From the NCBI GenBank assembly GCA_947396885.1, contig OX377201.1, positions 30,295,923-30,359,922 of the forward strand: a stretch of DNA of 64,000 bases, in the 5' to 3' direction. Shown here piece after piece: positions 32,083 through 43,320 of this stretch. Numbering within the stretch: the first letter of the stretch is position 1; the number at the start of each line of letters is the position of its first letter. Below the pieces are notes generated by a model. That model saw only the letters and a list, made by a program, of their open reading frames with translations, was not told the origin of the DNA and did no database searches. Source of the stretch: Heligmosomoides polygyrus polygyrus. Taxonomy: Eukaryota > Nematoda > Chromadorea > Rhabditida > Heligmosomidae. Made by a program: the position numbers and the translations under genes.

Positions 32083-32871
32083 GTTAATCGTTAAACGTAC
32101 ACCCCTGGTTCGGAGCTGATTACACGATGTCATATCCTGATTTCTTTCTTTTTAAACCGAGCAAGATAGTTTCCTCGAAGTCATTGGTCCATGTAGGGAA
32201 ACAGGCTGTGAAGACCCGGTAGCTTCTATAGTACATACGCTGTCAGTATTGCGATCGGTCCTGCTTCATGCACTTGATGCGTATGTATCACTGGTGTTGA
32301 ATTTCATACATCATTCTGTTCAAGAGTCAACATAATGATCACGAGTCAGTTGAAATGCAAAATACCGCCACGCTTGACAACCGAGTTCATGTCCTCCATC
32401 GCATGAAGCAACGCCACGCCGTTCCGAAACTCTTACTGGCAGCAGCGAGCGTACAAGAGACCCTAGCTCTCGAGAGGACACCTCGCCACCAATTCCCTAG
32501 CAACCTCAAGGACACCCTGCTTCGTGGGCTTCACGGCATGGCAAAAACGAATCACATTTCTATGTTAACTAAGAGATGGAGATTCTTTCTATGATTATGA
32601 CTCGCTCGTTCAGACATGCTCTCTAGACTCTCACCCTGTAAGTGAGATGCCTTCTTCTTTGGAAATTATAACTTCTAGTTTATCTATATTTGTATACTGT
32701 TTAGCGCTCGTACTCAAAGTATAAATGTTCGAATTCATTCAGTGAGATAATAAGGTGGAAAAATGGAAGTGTTGCGAATGGAGGCTGCAGTATGGAATGG
32801 AAAATCAATTGAGAATGAGCGAAACCTATTACAATACACCAAAACAGAAGAAGGCATATAAATAAAGTACT
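32083..32871. other. Unassigned; presumed 3' flank of the srd gene
   Basis: Between the RTE and the srd stop codon. A 79-codon plus frame (32355-32594) is unrecognised. No clear AATAAA was found on the minus strand close after the srd stop. Confidence 0.4.
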
Positions 32872-35800
32872 TTAAGGGGCGGAAAATGAAACAGAATAAG
32901 AAGAGCATTGAACAGCGGGAATCGTTTTGCTAGGTTTTTGACATTTGGTCGGAAACACCTTGCTTGCCGCTCCCAGCAAACACATGGATATGATGCGTCT
33001 ATAAGGCCCAATGAAGTACAGGCTCATCAAAGGGCTAAGCACAGGAAGCGTTCCGAAGCAGAAGAACGTGAGCGTTTCCAGTATTGGGTGCTGGCATACT
33101 CCCAGCTGACCGATCGCATACGACAGCACACCCATAAGGAAGACACACGGAAGCGTTGCTTGGTAGGTAAGTGCCTTAAGCAGACTTGACATTAATTACT
33201 GGAAACCGATTTTGTTTCATTAGACGAAAGAAGTCAATAAAAATCGCATTTAAATCGCAATTATTCAGGAACCAGACCTACTCTGAGCAGTTGCTTGTGA
33301 ATTTTCTTGGTGCTCTCCGACATGGCATTAACTGACAGCATAGCAATGATTCTTCTCCTTAGTAGCAGAATACCGATATATACAGGCGTAATGGGTAGGG
33401 TCATGTGCAGAATTGCTGTGCACACCTTCCACTCGAAAACGTTCGTATGGCCAGTCACTGTCTCGCCAACGAACGTATACTGAGGTAACACTCTTGCCAA
33501 CATAGGAAGAAGCTGCTGTCGAGGCTGATTCGCGGGTATAAGAATCATCTGAAACCCAGAAGCTTCAACTCCGGCGAGCAATTGTGAGGTCACAAACGCA
33601 ATCAAACGTTTAGAAGGAGCATGAAACAATTTTCGAGAAATCTAGGGAAAAATAGTAGTGCAAACACTCTAATGGAGGGAGCTTGTGCAATTAAACGAAG
33701 TGTTGTGCAAGTCATGTCATGCTTCGATATCCTATATATATTATATACTATATATTGCAGTCGGAGGAGGCGCGACTGTCGAGTGCACCCGATACCAGGT
33801 TCCTGGTTCGGATTTCCCGCTCAGGCCAACCAAGCCTTCCATCCCTCCGGGGTCGGTGAATTGGTACCAGACTTGTCTGGGAAGGATAAAGCGCTGACTT
33901 GTTCATCGGCTGGCCACCGCAAGTCATTGTATGGCCAAATACGCATTCATGTCGCCTCCACGACATCCCGTAAAAGTAGAACGCGCTGGCGTATCCCAGA
34001 AGGGATTGAGTAACGCCGTCCTTTATCCTTTATCCTTTATACTATATATTCCATATATAATATCTGGATAAGTAACAAAACGAGACTAATTTATTACATT
34101 TGGTACCTAAATTGCACTAGAGATATCGCAATAAAATCATTTTAGTTAATTGATACCATATTCTCTCTCGAACGACACTGAGCTGGACCACGAATCAGCC
34201 TGAATTCACGTCTCTTTTGTGTTGTGAAAATTCGTGAAACAATTGATACACAGCACACAGTATAAGAATGTAGCAGGTGAAGAACTTCCAATAAATGGGT
34301 GCAAACCGATTTCATCTTCTAAGAGCATTCAAGCAATACCATAAATTGGCACTTAGGCTACGATCTTCAGTTCTTATTCAAGGAACGAATATTTATTTTG
34401 TCCTTCCAAGACAAATTCTTTACAAAATCGCTGACTCCGAAGTGTACTGAAAGCAAGCTAGGCTTGAACGGGGACCGATCATAAATCGATTCGCGATAAA
34501 ATTTAGCCCCAGTAGGGGAAAATTCTACCGACTTCAGCACAAGCTTACAAGGGAAAAATACTAGGCAACCATGGGACTTTGAGATGAGATGCATATTACG
34601 CGATGCGGCTTCGAATGCTGATTCCAAATATGTGTTTCATTTTCGCGCTCATCTGTGAACGGAGTAATGAACCATTTTGGCATGGCTCCATTGCCCTGTA
34701 GCTGCGCTCTGAGTCAACGACAAAGGAGCGAGATCAAGTGGCCAGGATCAAAGGAGCGAGAGCGCCAAGCAGTGGTGGCGGAGGCAGTAGAGTAGCGGCC
34801 TGGTGAGACGTGGTGGTTTACGGTTCGACTCCCCTCTATGCGGCGATTTTGCATTTCGTAAAAAAAAAAGATCTGCCACGATCAACCAAAGCACTCATGT
34901 CAAACGACGTTTGTACGAAATGGATTACTATGATCCCACCACAGCTTCCACGCTACTTGAGTTCGCTATTTTGTGGTTCGTCGTCTCTGCGCGCAACTAA
35001 ACGGCAATGCAGCCATGCTGAAAATGGTCCATAGCTCCGTTCACAGATGCGCGCAGCAGAAACGGAGCGCATATTTGGAAGCCGCATCTCGCGACACACA
35101 TTTCATCTCAAAGTTCCATGATCCTTTCCTTGTTATTCACCTAGTATCCTTTCCTCGTTAATCGCAAGCAGCAAGCATGGTATGCGAATACGAACTCAAT
35201 TCCGCCCCGAAATGTCTTTAACTACATATGTATTACGCAGCATAACACGATTGACGTGGAATTGTCATCGTTGCTAAGGATACATCTGTAACATTCGACT
35301 ACTGACCCTTCTAACTTCTTCACTGAAAAGAGAGCTTTCTCAGATTATTAGCTAAGTCATAATTTTTGAAAGGCATAAGACATTAAGCGGCCACCTTATA
35401 GCACAGTCGGTCTGGGCGCCAGCAGTCCCCAGCCCCGAATCGGGGGTTCACGGTTCGCCCAGGCCAACGAAGCCTCCACCCCTACGAAGTTGGTGAACTG
35501 TTTCCAGGTTTGTTTGGGATGGATAAAACGCTAAATTTCTATCGGCTGTCTACACTGGGTCATCGTATACGCCAAATACGCACTCTAATTGCCTTCACAA
35601 TTTCTCATAGAAGTTGAATGGCGTATCTCAACTGATTAGTATTGTGCTCCATGTAGTGTTGAACAATGTAGTACTTCCATTAATCTTATTAAAGGGAAGA
35701 TGGCGCAGAAGTTGTACAACTGCAGGACCCATTCAATATGAATTTAACGAAAAGGCAACACTCCGATTTAGGAAGAGATCTAGTTTCACTCACAAATTGA

Positions 35801-38270
35801 AATAAGGACGGTATCGCAATAACTGCAATGATCAACTTCAGTGATATAGCTGAAGGTTGCTTATTTGTCAGAACATAATATCTGAAGAAGAACGAAAACA
35901 GCAAGCTATATAGCGAATGCGTGTAGCACGAGAGCAAAAAATCATATCTGAAATCGACGTGTTCAGCTAACTCAGAGAGTTTCAATTCGAATCCTATTTT
36001 GAATTAATTGCAGCAATGCGTAATGTATTCCGATGAAGTTTCTGATATCAAAACACATGGGCACGAAACGCCTTGAGTTCGCAACCACGCGCATTGGATG
36101 TAATGTTGGAAGATGCCATTTTTGCCTAACCCCGTCAAAATATGAATCAAGGTGAAAGAAGTCCGGAAACGAGTTCCAGAAGATTGCAAGATCCTGAAGA
36201 TTCCGAGTAATGGCGTCAATCACGACAACAAAGAGCAGACTGGAAAGCGCAGAACCCTGGTGCACCCCAACAGAGATGGGAAACTCCACTGAGGTCCCAG
36301 CTGCACCTTGCACTCTACTCTTTGATCAAGAATGGAGCATCCGCACCAACTCTGTAAATTTTTCATGTCCTACAACCACACACAAAGCCGCACTGGTGGT
36401 TGGAGGGCTTGACTCTATCACGAATTCGAATATCAAGGAATCGCTCAAACATCTCCATGAGGGACAAAGGCATGCGAATCGGACAAACCGAACTGGAGCA
36501 GTCTGCGGGGCTACCCTTTCTCTTCCATACAGTCTCTTCTCTTCCATTCACAACAGTAAATCATCGTACTGTTGTGCCAACACTCCCGAACCTTCTTTTC
36601 CTTTACGACCTGGTTGAAAAACTTAGCCACCCACTCAGCAGGATACTAGAGCTTCGATTTTCATAAGTGCCAGATCATCGGGCTCTGCTTACTTCCCCGC
36701 CTTCATTTTCCTAAGAGTTTCTGTTTCCTCCACGATCATTTTGTGAACACAACCATGAACAAAAGCCACAGAAGGGATGACCGGATGAGAAAATTGCATA
36801 CTTGAAATTTCCTCGAAGTAATTGCACAATCGCTTCAGCGCCATTTTGCAATCTGACGGAAGATGGCCGTCTTCATAACTTACGCCAAAGAACATTACAG
36901 TATCCATGGATTAACAATGGCGGGTCTTAAAAAGTTGGTACAAATTCCGCTCACCATCGCGGGTTAGAACCTTCCGTAGACATCGTTGTAATGAGTGTTG
37001 CAGAGCCCACGACTTTCTTTGCAGCCTTTTTTTGCCTTCTGATACTCCTGCCAGTTATCTGCAGCGTTGACGCCGAACAACGCGTGATAGTGCAACTTCC
37101 TTTCTTGAACCTTCGCATTCATATCATCTGTCCTTCGGCTGCCCGATTTCTTCAACTCCAAAGCAGCTGATCAGCTGCCTGCGACTAAATGTGAAGAGAC
37201 GAAATTTATCACCTCTGAGCAGTATAGTAGACCACTCCGAGACTGCCAAGAAAAGCGATCGAGAAGATGGAAGAATTCCGCTACCTTGTAATTGACCTAC
37301 CCGGAGAAGTGGGAGTGGACCTGACGGTAAGGGAACGGATAAACGCAGCCGTTTCAAGTAGAGCAAGTCCACAGGAATCCTCTGCGATCGTGTATGCCCA
37401 AGGGCACTCAAAGGCAAACTCAACAGAACGCTAGTCAGGCCTGCCCTTCTATAACTTAGTGCTGAACCCTGGTCGATGCAGAGGATTGGCAGCTGCACGC
37501 TGCAGAGATGAGCAGGGTAAGGTGGACATGTGGATGGACACGTCGGGATAGGGTACAAAAGGAGGATATTAGTTCAGTGACATAGCCTCGATCCAGATGA
37601 AGATGAACGCGTGAGGTGCCATGTACACATTTTCAGAAGATCAGAGAATCATCCCCATAAGGTTGGTTCTAAATTTCCAGGCACCTAGAAAGCGTCCAAG
37701 GGGAGCCCCAAGGAAGGAGGACGAAAAGACATCTCGCCGAAGTGGGCTACACGCCAGGCGACGCTTTTGATGGGATGAAGTGGCGACGGATCACAAGAAC
37801 AGCGGACCCTACGACCGCGAGGGAGCAAACGCTTAGAAGAAGAGAACGATGACGTTTGGCAGACATCCTGCTTATGTTTGTCGCATTTTGTGCTTCTCTC
37901 TGTTTCCAGCATTCATTAAATTTGATCAAGCAAAACCTACACGATGTAACAGAACCCTTCTCCAATCAGGCTGCATGGTCCGTGAGAAACATATACCAAT
38001 CCCGTATGGACTGGAATGACTCTGAAAGGACGTATATGGTTTCAAAAGCTAATTGATACAAAAATTTTGTTCCTACCTTTGCTGTGTGAGTAGTGAAGCT
38101 AAGCAAGCTAAAATGTCGGTGACTGCAAAGTTGCCTATCAATATAGCATATACTTCAATGTTAATTGGTGTACGATAAATCACTAGATAGAGGAGCGTCA
38201 GATTGAATAATATTCCAAACGAAGAGCACGTCGAATGGAAGAAGACTGCCATCAATGCGATGAGATCCAT
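32872..38270 (-). CDS. srd-family seven-transmembrane chemoreceptor, intact, five exons
   Basis: Exons on the minus strand: 38270-38077, 38021-37941, 35947-35794, 33548-33282, 33174-32872 (stop included), joining to 999 nt, 332 aa, without stops. Donors GTAGGA, GTAGGT, GTGAGT, GTAGGT; acceptors TTTCAG, TTTCAG, TTTCAG and a weaker CTTAAG. TM1 FGILFNLTLLYLVIYRTP; TM2 YAILIGNFAVTDILACLASL; a GPC loop; TM3-4 YDFLLSCYTHSLYSLLFSFF and LKLIIAVIAIPSLFQF; extracellular loop GETVTGHTNVFEWK; TM5 LPITPVYIGILLL; the junction KQLLRALTYQATLP; TM6-7 and the end LYFIGPYRR. Length and motifs fit the nematode Srd family (chemosensory GPCRs in ciliated neurons). Start chosen because the paralogue at 10.4-17.5 kb gives the same 194-nt exon 1. 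Introns 55, 1993, 2245 and 107 nt; the long ones are full of repeats. C-terminus after PYRR is longer than I expect and less certain. Confidence 0.88.
33744..34050 (+). repeat. tRNA-derived SINE, 5' clipped, with target duplication
   Basis: Direct repeats TATACTATATATT at 33744-33756 and 34038-34050. It begins at GCAGTCGGAGG, so the first half of the A box is missing; CCTGGTTCGGATTTCC, GGTCGGTGAATTGGTACCAG, CATCGGCTGGCCACCGC and the tail CCTTTATCCTTTATCCTTTA are present. Lies in intron 3 of the srd gene in antisense orientation. Confidence 0.88.
34540..35150. repeat. Inverted-repeat element with tRNA-like insert
   Basis: Arm 34565-34720 and the reverse complement of 34975-35140 align over about 150 bp (CTTTGAGATGA, GCGATGCGGCTTC, CATCTGTGAACGGAG, ACCATTTT..GCATGGCT). 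The ~255-bp centre contains GTAGAGTAGCGGCCTGG (A-box-like) and TTTACGGTTCGACTCCCC (perfect B box) at about 34785-34835 and an A-run (34860-34870). In intron 3 of the srd gene. Confidence 0.75.
35388..35630 (+). repeat. tRNA-derived SINE, diverged
   Basis: Head CTTATAGCACAGTCGGTCTG (A box), GGTTCACGGTTCGCCCAGG (B box region), then GGCCAACGAAGCCTCC, GTTGGTGAACTGTTTCCAGG, GGATAAAACGCTAAATTTC and CCAAATACGCACTC. More diverged than the 27.8 and 33.8 kb copies and without the TTTATCC tail. Confidence 0.7.
36190..37155 (-). mobile_element. RTE (43-kb family) fragment, decayed
   Basis: Minus strand, 5' to 3': DDMNAKVQERKLHYHALFGV, then NWQEYQKAKK, then ECSSSVCPIR-like and MPLSLMEMFERFL pieces, ending in the frame AAGTSVEFPISVGVHQGSAL followed by LLFVVVIDAITRNLQ near 36195-36310. 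Colinear with about 44490-45560 of the intact RTE but with an internal deletion that removes the FLDLEKAFDRV block and with many frameshifts. In intron 2 of the srd gene. Confidence 0.82.
37165..37850 (+). mobile_element. RTE type-2 3' fragment, decayed
   Basis: Plus strand: SKSTGILCDRVCPRALKGKL, NRTLVRPALL, then RSENHPH and EVGYTPGDAFDGMKWRRITR (near 37738-37800) ending RTADPTTARE. Colinear with the C-terminal half of the 28.9-kb element (STGILCDRRCSRTLKGKLYR ... RTADPATARD). Several frameshifts. Tail-to-tail/head arrangement with the minus-strand fragment next to it, both inside intron 2 of the srd gene. Confidence 0.8.
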
Positions 38271-38364
38271 CTGAGGGAGGCATTTATGCACCACTCGCCA
38301 CCACACATATGCATCAAAACCTACAGAACGACAACGAAATGAACACTGTATTAATGCTAGTCTT

Positions 38365-38512
38365 CTTCCCAAAGGAGTCCGGTACCTATTCACCGGCCCG
38401 GAGGGATGGAAGGCTTGGTTGACCTGGGCAGGAAATCCGAACCAAGAATCTGGTATCGGATTCACGCAACAGCCAGCACCTCCTTTGACTGCGCTACCTA
38501 CGCCCTCTCAGA
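38365..38512 (-). repeat. tRNA-derived SINE, 5' half, just upstream of the srd start codon
   Basis: Minus strand: GGCGTAGGTAGCGCAGTCAA (A box), GCTGTTGCGTGAATCCGATA, TTCTTGGTTCGGATTTCC (B box), GGTCAACCAAGCCTTCC, GGCCGGTGAATAGGTACCGG. It is in the same orientation as the srd gene and ends about 100 bp before its ATG. Confidence 0.75.
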
Positions 38513-41194
38513 ACAATAGATTACGTTATAAAATGCTTTAATGCTTTTGTTAATGCGTAATGTTAATGCTTTTTTCTGTAGTAAAAAGTTTCCATAAACG
38601 AAGGATAATGTGAATAAAACATTGTTATGAACGCGCCACGCATCCTGTTCTGCTAAACTAGAAACTTGAACACGTATTTAAGATATTCAATGACCTCAGA
38701 TTCTCGGCTTTTAGTCAGGTTACTGCTTTATCTTCTTCAGGCAAAAATGACAACGATGTGCTCACCTTGAGAGGGTAGAAGGCTTTGTTGACCCAAGCGG
38801 GATCCGAACCCTCGGAGCCTTGAAACCGTGTCGCAGCACCTACAAATGCTCATCCACTTGTCCTCTAATCAATCAACACACATTGTGAAAAGGAATTGCC
38901 GGGAAAAAATCTAAACTTGGGCTTTGTTTGCGGCAATATCTAAGCTGCTTTGAAGTACACCCCTATTACCTGGAAAAGTGTAGGTTTCCAGGCAAATCTG
39001 TTATTAAATGGGAGCGAAACTATGCACTGCATTGGACTTTTGAATAATTACAAAGCATATGACGTGTACAGTAAAATCAGAAGATTTTAAGCATCCTAGA
39101 TAATCCTAGAGATATGAGAACCTTGATTTTGTTCGCATAAACCTCCAAGGCTCAAAACATGGAAAGCATATGATTTTGAAATAATTAAAAACCGGAATGT
39201 CATCTGCCTACTTAAATAGAAATGGTACTCCATTGCAGCTGGATGAACAAAACGGGGAATACCCTACTCAGAGTACAAGCTTGGAAACGGGAACAATTAA
39301 AATCAAGACGCAAAGGGCTTAACAAGACCACTTGAATAATCAAACGGAGCGTTGCAACCTCACTTTCATGTTGAGGAAAAGGGCAAAAAAATAATTAGTC
39401 CGCATTATTTTATAAAAACAACTCGTCAGATCGTGAAGACAGCACCAGTCTGTAATCTCCTTCCTGGAGTACGATTGAAAGTTTTCCAAAAAAAGTGGTA
39501 GAGTGTTGTAAGACTTGGAAAACTACGAAAAATAGAGAGGCACACAAAATATCTGGCAATACATAGAAGCCTCTCGAGAATTCGTAAGGTTTTTACATGT
39601 ATCTTAAAAGAACGGAGATGAAAATTGCTTGAAAACGGTGAAAAGGTGGTTGCGAAACGCAGTATGCATGTCGCGTGGGGAAATAGGAATGCGTGAGTAC
39701 GTAACCGCCCTAACATACGATGGAAAGCCGCAGGAAAGTACGTGTTTCACTCTTCCTAGATATAATTGGCACTATTCTGAAGGAAGGGAAGCTTGGGTGA
39801 CTCGAGTGGGACCCGAATTCCGTTTCGATTCGCCCGTCGTACGCCTCTTCCAACCCTGCTAGGTTCCGTCATCGAAATTTTTGAGATCAACGGCTTGTTG
39901 CAGCCATACTAAGCATAAACCTGCAGGAATCAAAGTTGAGGGAACCTTATTATCGAACATTGGTGAGCGTATGGGAATCTCGTGTAGGGCTGCCATTCCG
40001 CTCATACAACGGTAAATTCTGTAGTGCAAGACTTCTCGTTATATGCTTGGAAGCACCATGGACAGGGTGCCTTCTCGAACGGTTCATTCTAACTTCATAG
40101 TCAGATTAAGAGCGTGGAAAGAAACGCTTTTTGCCACTCTTTTTTGCAATTCCACTGTAATCGCCCAGCTATAGTCCACTTCCTACCTGGGCAATTTACA
40201 TGTATGTATGTATGCATTTGTGTCGCCTGCTTTCGACGATTGCTCACCAACCCTATGCACACTCGCCAAAAGAACGAATACTGTGCTTCCGGCAGCGCTC
40301 AGAGAATCTTCAGAATGCTAGATTTCTACCATGCCAATAGGTCTCAATGAGAGTACGTGATCACGCTATCTCACTGAGAATGATGAGTCTGAAACGTTTT
40401 CGGCTAAGAGCAGTACTAGCAAGTCAGTCAGTCTACTATGCCTGCGCCTATTACTCGAGGAAGGAGTTGTACCGAGCCGACACTGGATTTTCAGACCGTC
40501 TTGTGGCGATCAGGTGAATTTCATTACTGCAAATGAATGCATGTGCAAATGATAAGTTTTTGTTTACAGGTCTGCAGAGTGAGCTGAGGTTTTGCCAACT
40601 TATGGAACATTTGATTTCACAGCACAGTCATACTATAGTAAACAAGGAAGAAGAAATTAATTAGTTTTGCGTAGTATCTAAAAATGAGGTCTATGTATTG
40701 CTCTCAAACACCTGCATGGCAACGCGAACATTGTCATTAAGGTTACTGATCCACTAGAACTATACTGGTTGAAGGGGATTTCATATGAAACCTGTTCTGT
40801 GTCCGGTATATGCTGTGTATATCTTAGCTGTGTGTCCTTAAGGCGACATTCACTTTGACCTGATTATTACGCAGAATATGCCTATCTTCGCTACCATTTG
40901 CTTATTTTGGTCAGTTCCTTAGGGAACCGTTGTTAAACTTCACTTACACTGCAAGTTTTGTTTCTTTCAGAATTTGCTGCTAAAAAAGAACACAGGTTCC
41001 AATCTGAATTGAATCTCAATTATTTTCCAACTTCTGAGCGATAAGCTACTTTCCATCTTAGCCGTTGCCTTCCACTGGTCAATTATTGGAGAATGACGTA
41101 CTCAAAGTTACAGTACCGTAATAAATAAATGCACGAGGGTGGCTTATTTACGCGGAAAATTACGTTTTTATTGATTTTGACCTGTATACGTAGG
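38513..41194. other. Unassigned; one SINE-like head near 38755-38850 (minus)
   Basis: The minus strand at about 38850-38760 reads GAGGGTTCGGATCCCGCTTG (B box) then GGTCAACAAAGCCTTC, as in the SINE family, but the A box is degraded. The rest is AT-rich with short frames only. A weak tRNA-like stretch may lie near 39780-39850 (minus). Confidence 0.4.
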
Positions 41195-41640
41195 AATACG
41201 CTTGGTAGCGCAACCGGAAAAGCGTCGGCTGTTATTACATACTCTAGAATGGGGTAGTGTTCGACAGTGGGCTGGTTGCCGTAAGTCCTGCTGCAACCAG
41301 CCCACTGTCGAATCCGAAGTCCGAAAACGCAGGCTACGGTGGCTTGGACATGTAAGTCGAGTGGCGGCTCAACGAATACCCAACAAATTGCTGCGAAGTA
41401 TAAGACCAAGAGAATGGATAGTCCAGCGAGCTGCACCAAAGAAGACGTGGATAAAACAAATACAAGACGTCTTGAGTAGACGAGGCCTGTGTTTGGTGCA
41501 CGGGAGTGAAATGGCTCTGGATCGTCTGGCATGGCAGAACTTTGTCCGTGACTCTCGCCACTCCATGGCACCCACAGCGACGTTATCGGCTACGAGGACG
41601 CCCTCAAACCTGACGCCCGCTAATGGGGAGTAAGTAAGAA
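41195..41640 (+). pseudogene. Non-LTR RT C-terminal fragment, 5' truncated with snap-back
   Basis: VESEVRKRRLRWLGHVSRVA, then PKKTWIKQIQDVLSRRG and MALDRLAWQNFVRDSRHSM: the carboxy-terminal region (R-R-L-R-W-x-G-H-V, then a W-rich end) that follows the RT in many nematode RTE-like elements. It is not close to either RTE type in this window. It starts at a 20-bp snap-back (41260-41312); upstream, GGTAGCGCAACCGG at about 41200 resembles a SINE A box. Confidence 0.7.
41260..41312. repeat. Perfect 20-bp snap-back inverted repeat
   Basis: TTCGACAGTGGGCTGGTTGC (41260-41279) and its exact reverse complement (41293-41312) around 13 nt. The right arm is continuous with the RT C-terminal reading (NQPTVESEV). 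Confidence 0.95.
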
Positions 41641-43224
41641 TGGGGTTTCTTGACTCGAGTCTCGCTCAAGAACGGTGATGCTCCATGTTTCTGTAGAACT
41701 GGTAAGTTCTTTGGTTCACTTCGTTCACCCATCCTTTTTCTTCAAAAATCATTCGCAATATCTTAGACTTAGTGAGCCTGCTCGAGGAACTACAAATGCC
41801 GAGTGGTTAACCTGTTGGAGCACTGGTTACTCCTTGCTTGGCTAATCCACAGTAAATTCATAATCCTGTATCTCAGCTGAATAAAGGCGTTCTCACAATG
41901 CATATGCAAATGATGTGAATAGGTGAACAGCATATGACTTCATATGATCTCTGTCTTTAATCGGTCTCACTTCAGAGTACCACATAATCCCCTTCGCTGC
42001 ATTGTGAGGGTGCCCTGACGAGATGCAGTATGACGACTTTATAAGCTTGATCAACGATTACAGAATCGCTTCCGTATCCTGAGAACTATAGGACTCGTAA
42101 TAAATGTATCAACTAGGACGCAAACTGAAAACTTCATGCTAGCGTTTGTTAACGGTTGTGGACGGAGGGTTGTGGCGTTGGCTGGTGCTCCGTCTGGGGC
42201 GGTGGCGTGGTCGGCGGTAGGCTGGTTAGCTCATCGTCGGTTGGCTGTCTGGTCGTCGGTTGGCTGGCTGGCTGGTCGGCTGGCGTCTTCGGCACCCGCC
42301 TGGCTGTTGTCGCTCGTTGATGGTGTAATGACATAGGGCCCGCTTATATGGGGCAGTGGAATCTTCGAGAAGGTCCAGATCAAACTTTCCGACGTAGGAG
42401 AGCAAATTGTCAGCAATCTGGTAAGTTCCTTGGAATGACTCATGAACCGCACCGCCTCACCAACGTGAATTGATTTCAGTTACGCCTCGAATTGGCCCGT
42501 GACCGATTTGACTGCTGCCAAAATGGGTAATTCTCAAGTGCAATGAGATCATACGATGCTATGGGATAGACGACTGATAACGTGCATCTAACGATGATAT
42601 CACGATCTTTTCGCCTCTTGGAGCAATGCTGCACTAGCTAGTTGAGGATCCAGAGGTTCAAGAGAACCCCTAGCTTGAGATCCCCCTCGGCCTGTCCGCC
42701 TGGGGTCTCGGTCGAATGCGTTCGTCTCAAGTTGTCATCAAGCCCCAGTACTTCTATCAGATTGTGTTCTGGGTCAGGACAAGGATCTCGCTGGGAACAC
42801 CTTCTCTCGTTCCAAGGGGAAAGCAGCGTTACTGGTGTAATTGCTCAAGCTATATCCGCAGTGTCCTTACTCAAACTCTGAGCTAGTGAAGTTCTCGTCA
42901 TGTATGTAGTTGTTTGTCTCTGTTAACACAACATTACTTCGCGTAAACGAATAAAGAAAAAAAATGATTTTTTAACGCACATATGTAGCATTCTACTCCC
43001 TATCCACCTTATTTTTATGGAAGAATTTAAGAGAGAATTGATACGAATTCAACCTGGGAAATTGCATCGAATATGGTGTGACTGCTACCACTGAATGATC
43101 TGTTGGTGAGCGTAACGGCCCCGAACTGCCACGCAGTGCCCAAAAACGCTTCCGAAGTATTAGATACCCACTTTTCGATCTGAGCCAAACCTATTCCTTA
43201 CTTCGAGCGGAAAAATAAATGACC
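41641..43224. other. Unassigned; G/T-rich low-complexity block at 42223-42295
   Basis: GGTTGGCTGTCTGGTCGTCG then GGTTGGCTGGCTGGCTGGTC: imperfect TGGC/GTCGG repeats. Near 42960 AATAAAGAAAAAAAATG looks like a 3' end with a short A run preceded by a 79-codon plus frame (42642-42881, SLRSPSACPPGVSVECVRLK...); possibly a retroelement 3' end, unassigned. Confidence 0.4.
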
Positions 43225-43320
43225 ACATTTGTGAGAAACAGAGGTGGCGATGTCCGTTCCTCCACGTGGTGCCACTGGAAACTGCTCGCTTTGTGAGCTA
43301 AGCTAAGCACGGACACTCGA

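Noticed and set aside
37941..38021. Stop codon (TAG) at the end of srd exon 2 as proof of a pseudogene
   Set aside because: The TAG is inside the intron: the GTAGGT donor begins two bases earlier, in the same place as the GTGGGT donor of the paralogue.
42136..42336. Trp/Ala-rich 66-codon frame
   Set aside because: Arises from TGGC-type low-complexity repeats.
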